64,000 bases of DNA. Source: Kibdelosporangium banguiense. Its GTDB lineage: Bacteria > Actinomycetota > Actinomycetes > Mycobacteriales > Pseudonocardiaceae. The stretch spans positions 9,561,203 to 9,625,202 of the forward strand of contig NZ_JAGINW010000001.1 in NCBI RefSeq assembly GCF_017876405.1, given 5' to 3'. Below the pieces are notes generated by a model. It did not search any database. It was not told where the DNA came from and saw only the letters and a program-made list of their open reading frames with translations. Shown piece by piece: positions 43,445 through 50,795 of the stretch. The position numbers were made by a program, and so were the translations under genes. Every line of letters begins with the position of its first letter. Position 1 is the stretch's first letter.

Positions 43445-45177
43445 CCTGGCCTCACAGGGAGCCGCCAGTGGCCGGCCAGATCCGCGTAGGTGGTGGAGCG
43501 CTGGAGCAACTCGTCGTGGGTGCCGGTCACCGCTGTGTCGCCGTCGAGCAGAAGTACGCGGCCTGCGCGACGGGCGGAGCTGATCCGGTGGGCGACCACG
43601 ATGAGCGTCACCCCGCTGCCGGCGAACGCGGCGTCCGCCGTCGCCTCCGCATCGGGGTCGAGCCCGGACGTCGCCTCGTCGAGGATCACGATCCTGGCCT
43701 GCGACAGGTAAACCCTGGCCAGGGCGACGAGTTGCGCCTCGCCGTGGGACAGCTCGGCACCCCCTGCGCCAATCGCGGCATCGAGGCCGCCCAGCCGGGC
43801 GACGACCGCGCCCAAACCCACGGCGGCCACGGCTGCCGAGATCTCGCATTCGCGGGCATCCGGGGCGAGATAGCAGATGTTCTCGCGCAGGGTTCCGGCG
43901 AAGACATAGGCTTCCTGGGGAATGAGGACGATCGTCCGCCTCAGGTCGGCGTCCGTGATGTCGCCGAGCGGCGTCCCGCCGAGCGTGATCTCGCCGCGTC
44001 CCGGCGGCAACAGCCCTGCGAGCAGGTTCACCAGTGTCGACTTGCCGGTTCCGCTCGGGCCGACCACGGCGAGATGCTCGCCTTCGGCCAGCCGGAGCCC
44101 GAGATCGCGGAACACCGGTGCGGCGTGCGGGCCGTAGCCGAACGTAAGTCCCTGGGCGGTAAGAGTTCCCTGGGCCGGGACGGGTCTTCCGGTCCGTGCG
44201 CTGCCGCCCGCGGCGAAACCTTCTCCCAGCCGGACGACGCTCACTGCCATCTCCAGGCCCCAGGTCGCGAGCACCTCCAGCATCCTGCGCAGCGCCGGCT
44301 CGAGCCCGGTGGTCAGGTAGGTCACCGCGCCGACGAGCTCGCCGACGCTGAGGTGGCCGTTGCGCAACAACCACGGCGCCGCTGCCAGCAAAGCCACCAG
44401 CGGGAGCCCGCAACCGACGAAGATGAGCACCATCCGGAACGCGGTCGTCCTGGCCAATGTCCGGGTCAGCTGCACGTGATCGTCCACTGCCCTGCCGACG
44501 TCGGCCATGGCCTGGCGCTCCCCCGCGCACGCGACCACGTCCCGGATGCCGCCGAAAACCGCACCGGCGCGCTGGGCGACCGCTTCCTCGGCCAGCAGGA
44601 CCGCTTTCTGGGTCGCGGCCAGCCTGGCCATGCGTGTGACGAAGACAGCGATCGCCAACCCCACCGCCATCATCGTGACCAGCGCGACGATCGGGGCGAG
44701 CAGACACAGCCCGATCAGCGCGGCCACCACCGCGAAGGCGATCTGCCGGACGATCCGCAACAGGGCGAAGAGCACCTCACGCACCGACTGCACGTGCTCG
44801 GTCAGCCGTGCGACACCGGCCGCGTCCGGCGGGCCCGTGGACCGGACGGCCTCGGCGAGGACGCCTTCGACGGTGGCGACCACAAACGAGTCGCGGACCG
44901 ACTCCACCACGTCCGCGAGCCACGGAAACATCTGCCTCGTGGCCAGTGCGCCCACCAACGCGGCAGCCAGGAACAGTCCCAGAGAGCCGAGTGCGCCGCC
45001 GACGTCACCGTTGAGGAAGCCGTCGATGGCGAACGACACGAGCAACCCGGACAGCAACGGTGGCAACGATTCCAGCACCGACCACAGCAGGATCCACGCC
45101 AGGGCACGGCGCCGCCCGCGCAGAACCGAGATCAGCAGGCGGTATCCGGGACCGGTGCGCCATATCCGCGCGGTCAC
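43441..45177 (-). CDS. ABC transporter, fused membrane and ATPase domains (second half-transporter)
   Basis: A 578-residue half-transporter: six membrane helices in about 1-310, then the ATPase (Walker A GPSGTGKST, Q-loop LIPQEAYVF, signature LSHGEAQLVALARV in place of LSGGQ, Walker B IVILDEATSGLDPDA, H-loop IVVAHRI). There is no N-terminal C39 peptidase, so the leader must be removed by another protease. It overlaps both neighbours by four bases. With the upstream half-transporter it should make a heterodimeric exporter for the modified peptide. Confidence 0.92.
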   Translation of the reverse strand: MTARIWRTGPGYRLLISVLRGRRRALAWILLWSVLESLPPLLSGLLVSFAIDGFLNGDVGGALGSLGLFLAAALVGALATRQMFPWLADVVESVRDSFVVATVEGVLAEAVRSTGPPDAAGVARLTEHVQSVREVLFALLRIVRQIAFAVVAALIGLCLLAPIVALVTMMAVGLAIAVFVTRMARLAATQKAVLLAEEAVAQRAGAVFGGIRDVVACAGERQAMADVGRAVDDHVQLTRTLARTTAFRMVLIFVGCGLPLVALLAAAPWLLRNGHLSVGELVGAVTYLTTGLEPALRRMLEVLATWGLEMAVSVVRLGEGFAAGGSARTGRPVPAQGTLTAQGLTFGYGPHAAPVFRDLGLRLAEGEHLAVVGPSGTGKSTLVNLLAGLLPPGRGEITLGGTPLGDITDADLRRTIVLIPQEAYVFAGTLRENICYLAPDARECEISAAVAAVGLGAVVARLGGLDAAIGAGGAELSHGEAQLVALARVYLSQARIVILDEATSGLDPDAEATADAAFAGSGVTLIVVAHRISSARRAGRVLLLDGDTAVTGTHDELLQRSTTYADLAGHWRLPVRPG

Positions 45178-46844
45178 GACAGCTTCTCCGCTCCGAAGAT
45201 GGCCCGGTAGTCAGGCTCCGTCTCCCACAGCTGCGAATGGGGCGCGACAGCCCGGACTCGGCCATGGTCAAGCCAGGCAACCGCATCCGTCCGTGCCGCG
45301 GTGATCGCACGATGGGCGATAAGCAGCCGGGTGCGACCGGACAACGCCCCGGTGAAGGCCACCGCCAGTCTGGCCTCGGTGGCTGTGTCCAAACTGGACG
45401 TCGCGTCGTCGAGCACCAGCACCCGTCCCGGCTCGACCATCGCGCGGGCCAGCCCCAGCCGCTGCAGTTCCCCACCTGACAACGGCGCCTCGGCCAGTGG
45501 CGTGTCGAGGCCACGAGGCAGCCTGCGCACGAAGTCCTCGGCCTGGGCCAGCCGGCAAGCGCGCTCCACCGCGTGCCGGTCTGGCAACGATCGGCCGAAG
45601 CTGATCGCGTCACGAATGGTGCCGCCGAGAAGAACCGGCTTGTCGAAGGCATAACCGACGGCGGCGCGCACCTGCTCCGGCGCGAGGGTGTGCAGAGGCA
45701 CTCCGTCCAGCAGCACCTCGCCCTCATCGGGATCGATGAGCCGGCCCGCCAGCAGGCCGAGCGTGCTCTTTCCGCTTCCCGAACGGCCCACGACACCCAG
45801 CACTGTGCCGGCCGGTACGTCCAAGTCGATCCCGTCCAGCACAGTCCTGCCGTTGGCGCAGACGCGAATCCCCCGGAATGCCAGCGCACCCGGCCCGTCG
45901 GTCACTACGTCACCGCCAGCCTGAAACCGTGGTCGCTCAAGGAGTACATCGTGGACCCGCCTGGCACCGGCACGCGCGTCGGCAAGGAAGAGCAAGGTGT
46001 CGAGCTGTTGAACGAATCCCAGCGCGACCGTGAGATACAGCGCCGCGGCAAGGAAGTCGCCCGGCGACGTCCGGCCGGCCGCGACACCCAGTCCCACGAC
46101 GACGAGCACCAGGACGGTGAGTCCGTGCTGGGCCAAGCCGACCTGCCAGGACACGGCCCGGCGAACGTCCCATGTGGCCCGTCCGGAAGCGGCGAGCGCC
46201 GGCAACGGCTCCAGCACCCGGCGCACCTCACGGTCCAGCGTGCCTGAGGCACGGATGGTCCGGCTGCCCGCGAGCGCGTCCGTCAGCCGTGCCGAGATCG
46301 CGGCCAGCTGCTCGAGATATTCGGCGAAACGACTCGTGGACGTGTGCAGCCGGCGCCTGATGAGCACCAGAAGTGGCACAGTGCCCAGTGCGAAGGCCGC
46401 GCCCGCCCGCCAGTCGATCACAGACAGCGCGAGCCAACCGCCCACAGCTGCCGTGATCCCGACTGCCGCCTCGATTCGATAGGGCACGGCTTTGGCCGTG
46501 AAAGCGGCGTTGGCGGTGAAGCGCGCGACCAGGTCACCCACGGGGTACTGGCGCGAACCCGGTACTCCCAAACGGAAAACGTGGCCCATCAGGCGGTGCC
46601 GCAGCCGCGAGAGCACTGTGGTCTCAGCGAGGACGCCGGTCACTTCGCCGCCCATCTCAGCGAGCATCGCCAGAACCAGCACCGCGGCGAAGGCCAACAG
46701 CGCGGCGCCGGGTTCACCGCCGTCGAGGATTACGTCGACCACTCGGGCGGACAGAAGCGGAAGCACCAGCGCCGACCCGGCCACGACCACAGTCGCCAGC
46801 GCCTTGGCGACGGACACGGCAGGTACTCGCATGATCGTGGACAT
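45174..46844 (-). CDS. ABC transporter, fused membrane and ATPase domains (first half-transporter)
   Basis: A 556-residue half-transporter: membrane domain about 1-300 (VSVAKALATVVVAGSALVLP, LALSVIDWRAGAAFALGTV), ATPase with Walker A GRSGSGKST, signature LSGGELQRLGLARA, and Walker B RVLVLDDATSSLDTAT, where the catalytic Glu is replaced by Asp (LDDATS). It is therefore the degenerate partner of a heterodimer with the downstream protein. ATG 46844 was chosen because AAAGGAGAGG precedes it; the upstream extension runs through the precursor gene antisense-like and is not real. It is the first gene after the stem-loop that follows the 27-residue precursor. Confidence 0.92.
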   Translation of the reverse strand: MSTIMRVPAVSVAKALATVVVAGSALVLPLLSARVVDVILDGGEPGAALLAFAAVLVLAMLAEMGGEVTGVLAETTVLSRLRHRLMGHVFRLGVPGSRQYPVGDLVARFTANAAFTAKAVPYRIEAAVGITAAVGGWLALSVIDWRAGAAFALGTVPLLVLIRRRLHTSTSRFAEYLEQLAAISARLTDALAGSRTIRASGTLDREVRRVLEPLPALAASGRATWDVRRAVSWQVGLAQHGLTVLVLVVVGLGVAAGRTSPGDFLAAALYLTVALGFVQQLDTLLFLADARAGARRVHDVLLERPRFQAGGDVVTDGPGALAFRGIRVCANGRTVLDGIDLDVPAGTVLGVVGRSGSGKSTLGLLAGRLIDPDEGEVLLDGVPLHTLAPEQVRAAVGYAFDKPVLLGGTIRDAISFGRSLPDRHAVERACRLAQAEDFVRRLPRGLDTPLAEAPLSGGELQRLGLARAMVEPGRVLVLDDATSSLDTATEARLAVAFTGALSGRTRLLIAHRAITAARTDAVAWLDHGRVRAVAPHSQLWETEPDYRAIFGAEKLS

Positions 46845-46870
46845 CGGGCCTCTCCTTTGGGTGACGCCGT

Positions 46871-46904
46871 CCGGTCCGCCGCCCCTCCCGGGACGGCGGA
46901 CCGG
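46871..46904 (-). terminator. 11-bp perfect stem-loop between precursor and transporter genes (attenuator)
   Basis: CCGGTCCGCCG (46871-46881) pairs perfectly with CGGCGGACCGG (46894-46904) with a 12-base loop. It stands 18 bases after the precursor stop and 27 bases before the first transporter start on the minus strand. RiPP operons often carry such a partial terminator or mRNA-stabilising hairpin, which keeps precursor mRNA in excess over enzyme mRNA. No U-run follows, so partial read-through is expected. Confidence 0.7.
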
Positions 46905-46921
46905 GAACCGCAGGCGATGAA

Positions 46922-47005
46922 TCAGCAGCTGCACCTGCACGGGAACAGCTCGAGGTCGGCCTCGGCCTCCTCCAGGAGCTGCAGATCGTTGATGTCGTAC
47001 GTCAT
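46922..47005 (-). CDS. 27-residue lanthipeptide-type precursor ending FPCRCSC
   Basis: A tiny gene below usual length cut-offs. ATG 47005 is preceded by the excellent ribosome site GGAGGGAGGTGAC. The acidic leader contains DLQLLEEAEADLEL; a hydrophobic x-L-Q-L-L motif is the known recognition element in leaders of class III/IV lanthipeptides. The last seven residues, FPCRCSC, give a core with three cysteines and a single serine. It lies between a radical SAM gene and an ABC/LanL operon, all on one strand. LanL could turn Ser26 into dehydroalanine and join it to a Cys; what the radical SAM enzyme does is unknown. Cleavage site unknown. Confidence 0.85.
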   Translation of the reverse strand: MTYDINDLQLLEEAEADLELFPCRCSC

Positions 47006-47052
47006 CGCATGTCACCTCCCTCCGGGCGTGTCGCTGTTCGCCCGGTAGTCGC

Positions 47053-48114
47053 TCACCGGGACGGCATCAGGGGAAGGAAGACCGGCCGCCGGTCGATGCG
47101 GGCCCGGTCCTCGTCGGTGCCGAAGTGGTAGTCCAGGCGCCGGGTGGCGGCGGCCCACTGCCTCATCGTGTGCACCGGGGTGAGGGTGTCGACCACGAAC
47201 GGGTCGCTCCACCGCTCGACCGAACGCCGCCACAACTGCATCGGCGGCTCGGTGAGCAGGCTGCCGACCGTGCCCTCGTAGATCGCCATCGCTCGCACGA
47301 GCCCGTCGGGCTCGACCTGCATCGCGGGGATCCGGCCTTGGGCAAGCAGGTCCGGGTGGTAGCGCAGCAGACGGTTGTCCATCACGGAGACCTGGACCGA
47401 CGGCGGCGCCAGCGACTTGAGGCGGGCGAGCATCGCGGAGCCGGTCAGCTGGTCGACCTGGTCGTCGCTGAGCAACTCGTGCTCTACGAAACCGCCGCGG
47501 CTGCCGAGACCGATCGGCATCGCGGGTCCGAAGGCCAGATAGCTCAGTTCCGCGAACCGCGGCGCGAGGTCCTCGCAGAACAAATCGAGCTGGTCGAAAC
47601 TGCTGCGCACGATCGTGGCGTCCAGCCCGAACTCGAACGTCTTTCCGCCATTGCGGCGGCGTTCGCGCACGGCGTCGTCCAAAATCATCAATGACCGAAC
47701 TGCCCGGTCAAACGAACCGTCACGGCCACGAATCGCGTCGTGCACCTCGGCGGTGGCACCATCCAGGCTGACGCTTACCGCCGCGCATTTGGCGACCACT
47801 TCGCCAATCGACGGGAGAGGGAGCGACCATCCGCTGGTGTACAGCAGAACCTCGGCACCCGCGGCGGTGATCCGGTCGATGATCTCGCCGAGTCCCTTGA
47901 CGATGAGCGGTTCCCCGCCCGCCAGCACGATCGTCGACGGCCCGAGCGACAGCAGCGCGTCGGTGACCCGGAGCATGTCGTCGTGCGACAACTGCCGTGC
48001 CGCACGCCTGCCCGATTCGGAATAGCAGTGCGTACATCGGAGCGGGCAGGCGTACGTAATGTCCCACACGATATCGGTCGGCCCGCCGGAAATGGTCGCA
48101 GCGGTATCAGCCAT
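47053..48114 (-). CDS. Radical SAM enzyme with cysteine-less SPASM-like tail
   Basis: A 353-residue enzyme. The radical SAM cluster motif is CxxxCxxC at C23, C27 and C30 (ITYACPLRCTHCYSES), followed by TIVLAGGEPLIVKGL and VSVSLDGATAEVHDAIRG as in peptide-modifying SPASM enzymes. The C-terminus keeps the SPASM-like outline (VEPDGLVRAMAIYEGTVGSL, then MQLWRRSVERW) but has no cysteine where auxiliary clusters bind. It should therefore hold one cluster. ATG 48114 with GGGAG upstream is preferred over ATG 48132. It ends 47 bases before the 27-residue precursor gene, so it probably acts on that peptide; epimerisation, crosslinking or leader processing are all possible. Confidence 0.88.
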   Translation of the reverse strand: MADTAATISGGPTDIVWDITYACPLRCTHCYSESGRRAARQLSHDDMLRVTDALLSLGPSTIVLAGGEPLIVKGLGEIIDRITAAGAEVLLYTSGWSLPLPSIGEVVAKCAAVSVSLDGATAEVHDAIRGRDGSFDRAVRSLMILDDAVRERRRNGGKTFEFGLDATIVRSSFDQLDLFCEDLAPRFAELSYLAFGPAMPIGLGSRGGFVEHELLSDDQVDQLTGSAMLARLKSLAPPSVQVSVMDNRLLRYHPDLLAQGRIPAMQVEPDGLVRAMAIYEGTVGSLLTEPPMQLWRRSVERWSDPFVVDTLTPVHTMRQWAAATRRLDYHFGTDEDRARIDRRPVFLPLMPSR

Positions 48115-48175
48115 GATCACTCCCAGGTCCATCGGAGTTCGATCTACGGAACACCGACAAGCCTGACGGACCGCA

Positions 48176-48216
48176 TTTCCCGGCAAAAGGGTTCACTGTC
48201 CCACTCCGCCGGGAAA
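48176..48216. promoter_or_regulatory. Inverted repeat in the promoter region of the lanthipeptide operon
   Basis: TTTCCCGGC (48176-48184) and GCCGGGAAA (48208-48216) form a 9-base dyad with 23 bases between, 62 bases upstream of the radical SAM start. The 259-base region is noticeably less GC-rich than the genes. The repeat is a candidate activator or repressor site. Confidence 0.4.
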
Positions 48217-48373
48217 ACACCCCGCTCATTCCCAGGAAAGTCCGTAATCCGACGAACGATGCTCCGATCGGACCAGGTAACGATCGCCATCATAGCCAAA
48301 ATGGACCGTCGGCGAATTCCAATCAACGCATGACGGAGAACGCCGCAGCTTGAACAGGATGCCTGTGCTGACT

Positions 48374-48706
48374 TCAGCCGGCTTGGAGGTGCCAGATCTC
48401 CGGCATCGGCGTCCAGCCTGAACCGGGTGCGGTCAGAGACTCCTGACAGGGGTCGGTCAGGGCCCACCAGCGCTGCGATTCGGGATCGGCGGCGATGCGG
48501 GCCTGGTCGGCGGCGTGGTCGTCGCCGATGTATTCGTAGTAGCCGAAGAGCAGGTCGTCGTGCAGGAAGATGGTGAAGTTGCGGATGTTGGCCTCGAGCA
48601 GCATCCGCTCGACCGAGGGCCAGACTGCGGCGTGCAGCCGCAGGTACTCCTCACGGCGCTCCGGCCGTAGCCGGATCACCATGCCATAGCGCGACAAGCG
48701 GTCCAT
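48374..48706 (-). CDS. rhaM: L-rhamnose mutarotase
   Basis: A 110-residue ferredoxin-like-fold enzyme that interconverts the alpha and beta anomers of L-rhamnose. RYGMVIRLRPERREEYLRLH, AVWPSVERMLLEANIRN, IFLHDDLLFGYYEYIG and CQESLTAPGSGWTPMPEIWH cover the whole RhaM family pattern, with His at the H-A-x-V-W site. GAGGAG stands before ATG 48706. Its neighbour upstream is the remnant of an enolase-superfamily sugar-acid dehydratase, so a rhamnose/fucose catabolic operon probably once stood here. Confidence 0.88.
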   Translation of the reverse strand: MDRLSRYGMVIRLRPERREEYLRLHAAVWPSVERMLLEANIRNFTIFLHDDLLFGYYEYIGDDHAADQARIAADPESQRWWALTDPCQESLTAPGSGWTPMPEIWHLQAG

Positions 48707-48753
48707 GTCGATCTCCTCAGGGTGCCCAGGACATACGGTTCGGACGGGTGGGC

Positions 48754-49175
48754 TCAGCGGTTCGGGACCAGGCGGCGCCCGGCGTGGTCGGGCCGGATGT
48801 GGGAACCGCCGGATCTCGGGTCAGGCAGCCGGTGACCGGCGGCGGCGATCGTCTCCTCGTCCAGGCTGATGCCCAGGCCTGGACGGTCACCGAGGACGTA
48901 CGCGCTGTCCTCGACGTGGTGGTCGACGCAGACGCCCAACGGTGGCACGAGGTCCTGAAGTTCGCTGACCAGGTGGTTGGGCACCGAGGTCGCCGCGTGC
49001 AGCAGACCGATCGGTGAGGTGCCGATGGGGCTGACGGGCAGGTCGTGGGCCAGCGCGAAGGCGGCAACCCGCAGGAAGTGGGTGATACCCCAGCCCCCGG
49101 CCGTCTGGACGATGTCGACGGCCCCGGCCGCGATGAGCGGGCGGTGCTGTTCGAGCCCGGAGAGGCCAGGGTTGA
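48754..49175 (-). pseudogene. Enolase-superfamily sugar-acid dehydratase, C-terminal remnant
   Basis: The frame matches the last third of mandelate racemase/L-rhamnonate or fuconate dehydratase-like proteins: PLIAAGAVDIVQ, HFLRVAAFALAHDLPVSPIG, SVPNHLVSELQD and DRPGLGISLDEETIAA. The capping domain and the metal-binding strands are absent. Just upstream (about 49175), homology stops where an opposite-strand LarE-like remnant begins, so this is a deletion or inversion junction. Its partner would be the rhamnose mutarotase downstream. Confidence 0.65.
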
Positions 49176-49404
49176 ACGCGCTGAGGTCGCCGTCCGAGCC
49201 TGGCTCGCGGGTAACGGCACACCGAGCCGGGACCTGCGAGTACGCGACCTCGGTGGCACCGGCAGGGTCGAACTCGACCCGGACCTGCTCCGCCGGCCGG
49301 AGATCGGGCCCGCATTGACCGGGATCGTCCGGGAGGCCGGGTTCGACGGCGTCGAACTCGCGGTGTTCCACTCTGGTGCCCTCAACCACGAACGAACCGG
49401 GTAA
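49159..49404 (+). pseudogene. LarE-like sulfurtransferase, C-terminal remnant
   Basis: On the plus strand ARVERAEVAVRAWLAGNG, DLRVRDLGGTGRVELDPDLL and FDGVELAVFHSGALNHER match the end of LarE-type ATP-dependent sacrificial sulfur transferases (VERAE-AVRAL, RVRHHGD-ARIE and GFRSGSLN in relatives). The ATP-binding PP-loop half is missing. It abuts, tail to head on the opposite strand, the dehydratase remnant. Identification rests on about 75 residues. Confidence 0.5.
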
Positions 49405-49517
49405 CCGGGATTTCGGCCAGGACAGCCCGGCGCGATGAACGCGACGATGCCGATTCGATGAAGGCGGCTGCCGATACTTGCCCCGGCAACACAGCCCCCT
49501 TCTCGAAGAGGAGAGAC

Positions 49518-49664
49518 ATGCGTCAATCGTTGAGACGCGCCGGGTTACTCGCAACGGCCTTCCTGCTCGCGCTGACTGGAATGGTGTTCGTGGCCGGCAC
49601 AGCGTCAGCGGCGAAAACGAGGACCATGAGGGTCCGACCAGTCACCCGACGGAACGAGGCGTAG
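49518..49664 (+). CDS. 48-residue secreted peptide or signal-peptide remnant
   Basis: ATG 49518 follows the strong ribosome site GAAGAGGAGAG. The first 31 residues are a clear Sec signal (RRAGLLATAFLLALTGMVFV, then cut after TASA), leaving only 17 mature residues (AKTRTMRVRPVTRRNEA), basic and without cysteine. It is either a very short secreted cationic peptide or the 5' end of a lost secreted protein. No downstream frame continues it. Confidence 0.45.
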   Translation: MRQSLRRAGLLATAFLLALTGMVFVAGTASAAKTRTMRVRPVTRRNEA

Positions 49665-49780
49665 ACCTGCCAAGCGCCTGCTTCGGGACGTCACACTCCC
49701 GCACCGTTCGCTACGGTGCGAGATCGTGTCGACGAGATTGGCCACGGTGCGTGCACGGTAACCCGGGCAGTGAAACGACC

Positions 49781-50608
49781 ATGCGGTATGAGCTCGCCGA
49801 TTTCCTGCGACGGCGGCGTGAGGCGTTGTCACCGGCGATGGCCGGGCTGCGCGGCGGTACACGCCGCCGGACACCGGGACTGCGCCGGGACGAGGTGGCG
49901 CGCATGGCGAACATGTCCACGAACTACTACGAACGGCTGGAGCAAGGCCGTGGCCCACAGCCCTCGACCGCCATCCTTGCCGGTCTGGCCAAGGCCTTGC
50001 GGCTGGACTCGAAGGAGAGCGCGTACCTGTACGAACTGGCGGGGCACGTCGCTCCCGCGGTGCGGAAACCGGACGACTTCATCGATCCCAAGCTGCTCTC
50101 GGTCATGCGGACGCTGGCCGCGACCTCACCGGCGTTCGTCGCGGACGAACTGGCCACCGTCATGGCACAGAACGAGTTGCACGTCAGCCTGTTCGGCCGC
50201 TTCGCCGGCCTGCCTGGCTGGGAGGGGAACATGTTCTGGTCCTGGTTCGTCTCCGGCCGATGGCGATCCATTATGGACTCTCCGGAGCGACAGGAGGCCA
50301 TCGGCCGCTCCTACGTCGCATATCTGCGCATCATCGTCGCCCAGCGCAACTACGACGCGGACGCGGTGGCGCTTGTCACGGATCTCCGTGCGAAAAGCGC
50401 GGAGTTCTCCCTTCTGTGGGAGGAACACCAGGTTTCCGCGTCGTACAGCTCGACGGTGAGTGTGCTGGACGAACGCGTCGGCCGCCTCGACTTCGACTTC
50501 GCGGTGATGGTGAGTTCACAGTCACGTCAGCGTCTGCACACGCTCCACGCGGTTTCCGGCACGCCTACCCAGCAGCGGCTGGCCAGGCTCATTGAACTCC
50601 TCCCGTGA
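49781..50608 (+). CDS. XRE-family regulator with MmyB-like ligand domain
   Basis: A 275-residue regulator. The XRE helix-turn-helix (about 3-70; LADFLRRRREALSPAMAGL, GLRRDEVARMANMSTNYYER, LEQGRGPQPS) is followed by the MmyB-like PAS-type ligand domain (about 100-270; NMFWSWFVSGRWRSIMDSP, DLRAKSAEFSLLWEEHQVS). MmyB-type proteins bind fatty acyl ligands and are abundant in actinomycetes. ATG 49781 is where homology starts. It lies immediately upstream of the type II thioesterase/SDR/NRPS genes on the same strand and is a candidate regulator of them. Confidence 0.88.
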   Translation: MRYELADFLRRRREALSPAMAGLRGGTRRRTPGLRRDEVARMANMSTNYYERLEQGRGPQPSTAILAGLAKALRLDSKESAYLYELAGHVAPAVRKPDDFIDPKLLSVMRTLAATSPAFVADELATVMAQNELHVSLFGRFAGLPGWEGNMFWSWFVSGRWRSIMDSPERQEAIGRSYVAYLRIIVAQRNYDADAVALVTDLRAKSAEFSLLWEEHQVSASYSSTVSVLDERVGRLDFDFAVMVSSQSRQRLHTLHAVSGTPTQQRLARLIELLP

Positions 50609-50795
50609 TCGCGATAGCCACTGATCGACAGTACGTGGTTAGCCCCGCCGATCGACCGTAGTTTGACCAACGGCGGATCCGCCTGGACGGCAAGAAAATG
50701 CCCGATGTCGCCGGAGTGGATCACGCCATGCTCTCGATTGGTCAGACCGGCCCGGCTCACGCCGATCCGATTCATCGCCAGGAGTCACTGCGGAT

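Noticed and set aside
43445..44707. N-terminal extension of the LanKC/LanL frame
   Set aside because: The extra 421 codons are an out-of-frame reading of the ABC transporter. ATG 43444 overlaps the transporter stop as ATGA and begins the true homology.
43399..45210. A 603-codon plus-strand frame opposite the ABC transporter
   Set aside because: Low-complexity antisense of a clear transporter gene, with no recognisable motif.
46845..47015. N-terminal extension of the first ABC half-transporter across the precursor gene
   Set aside because: A strong AAAGGAGAGG site precedes ATG 46844, and the extension has no membrane-protein character.
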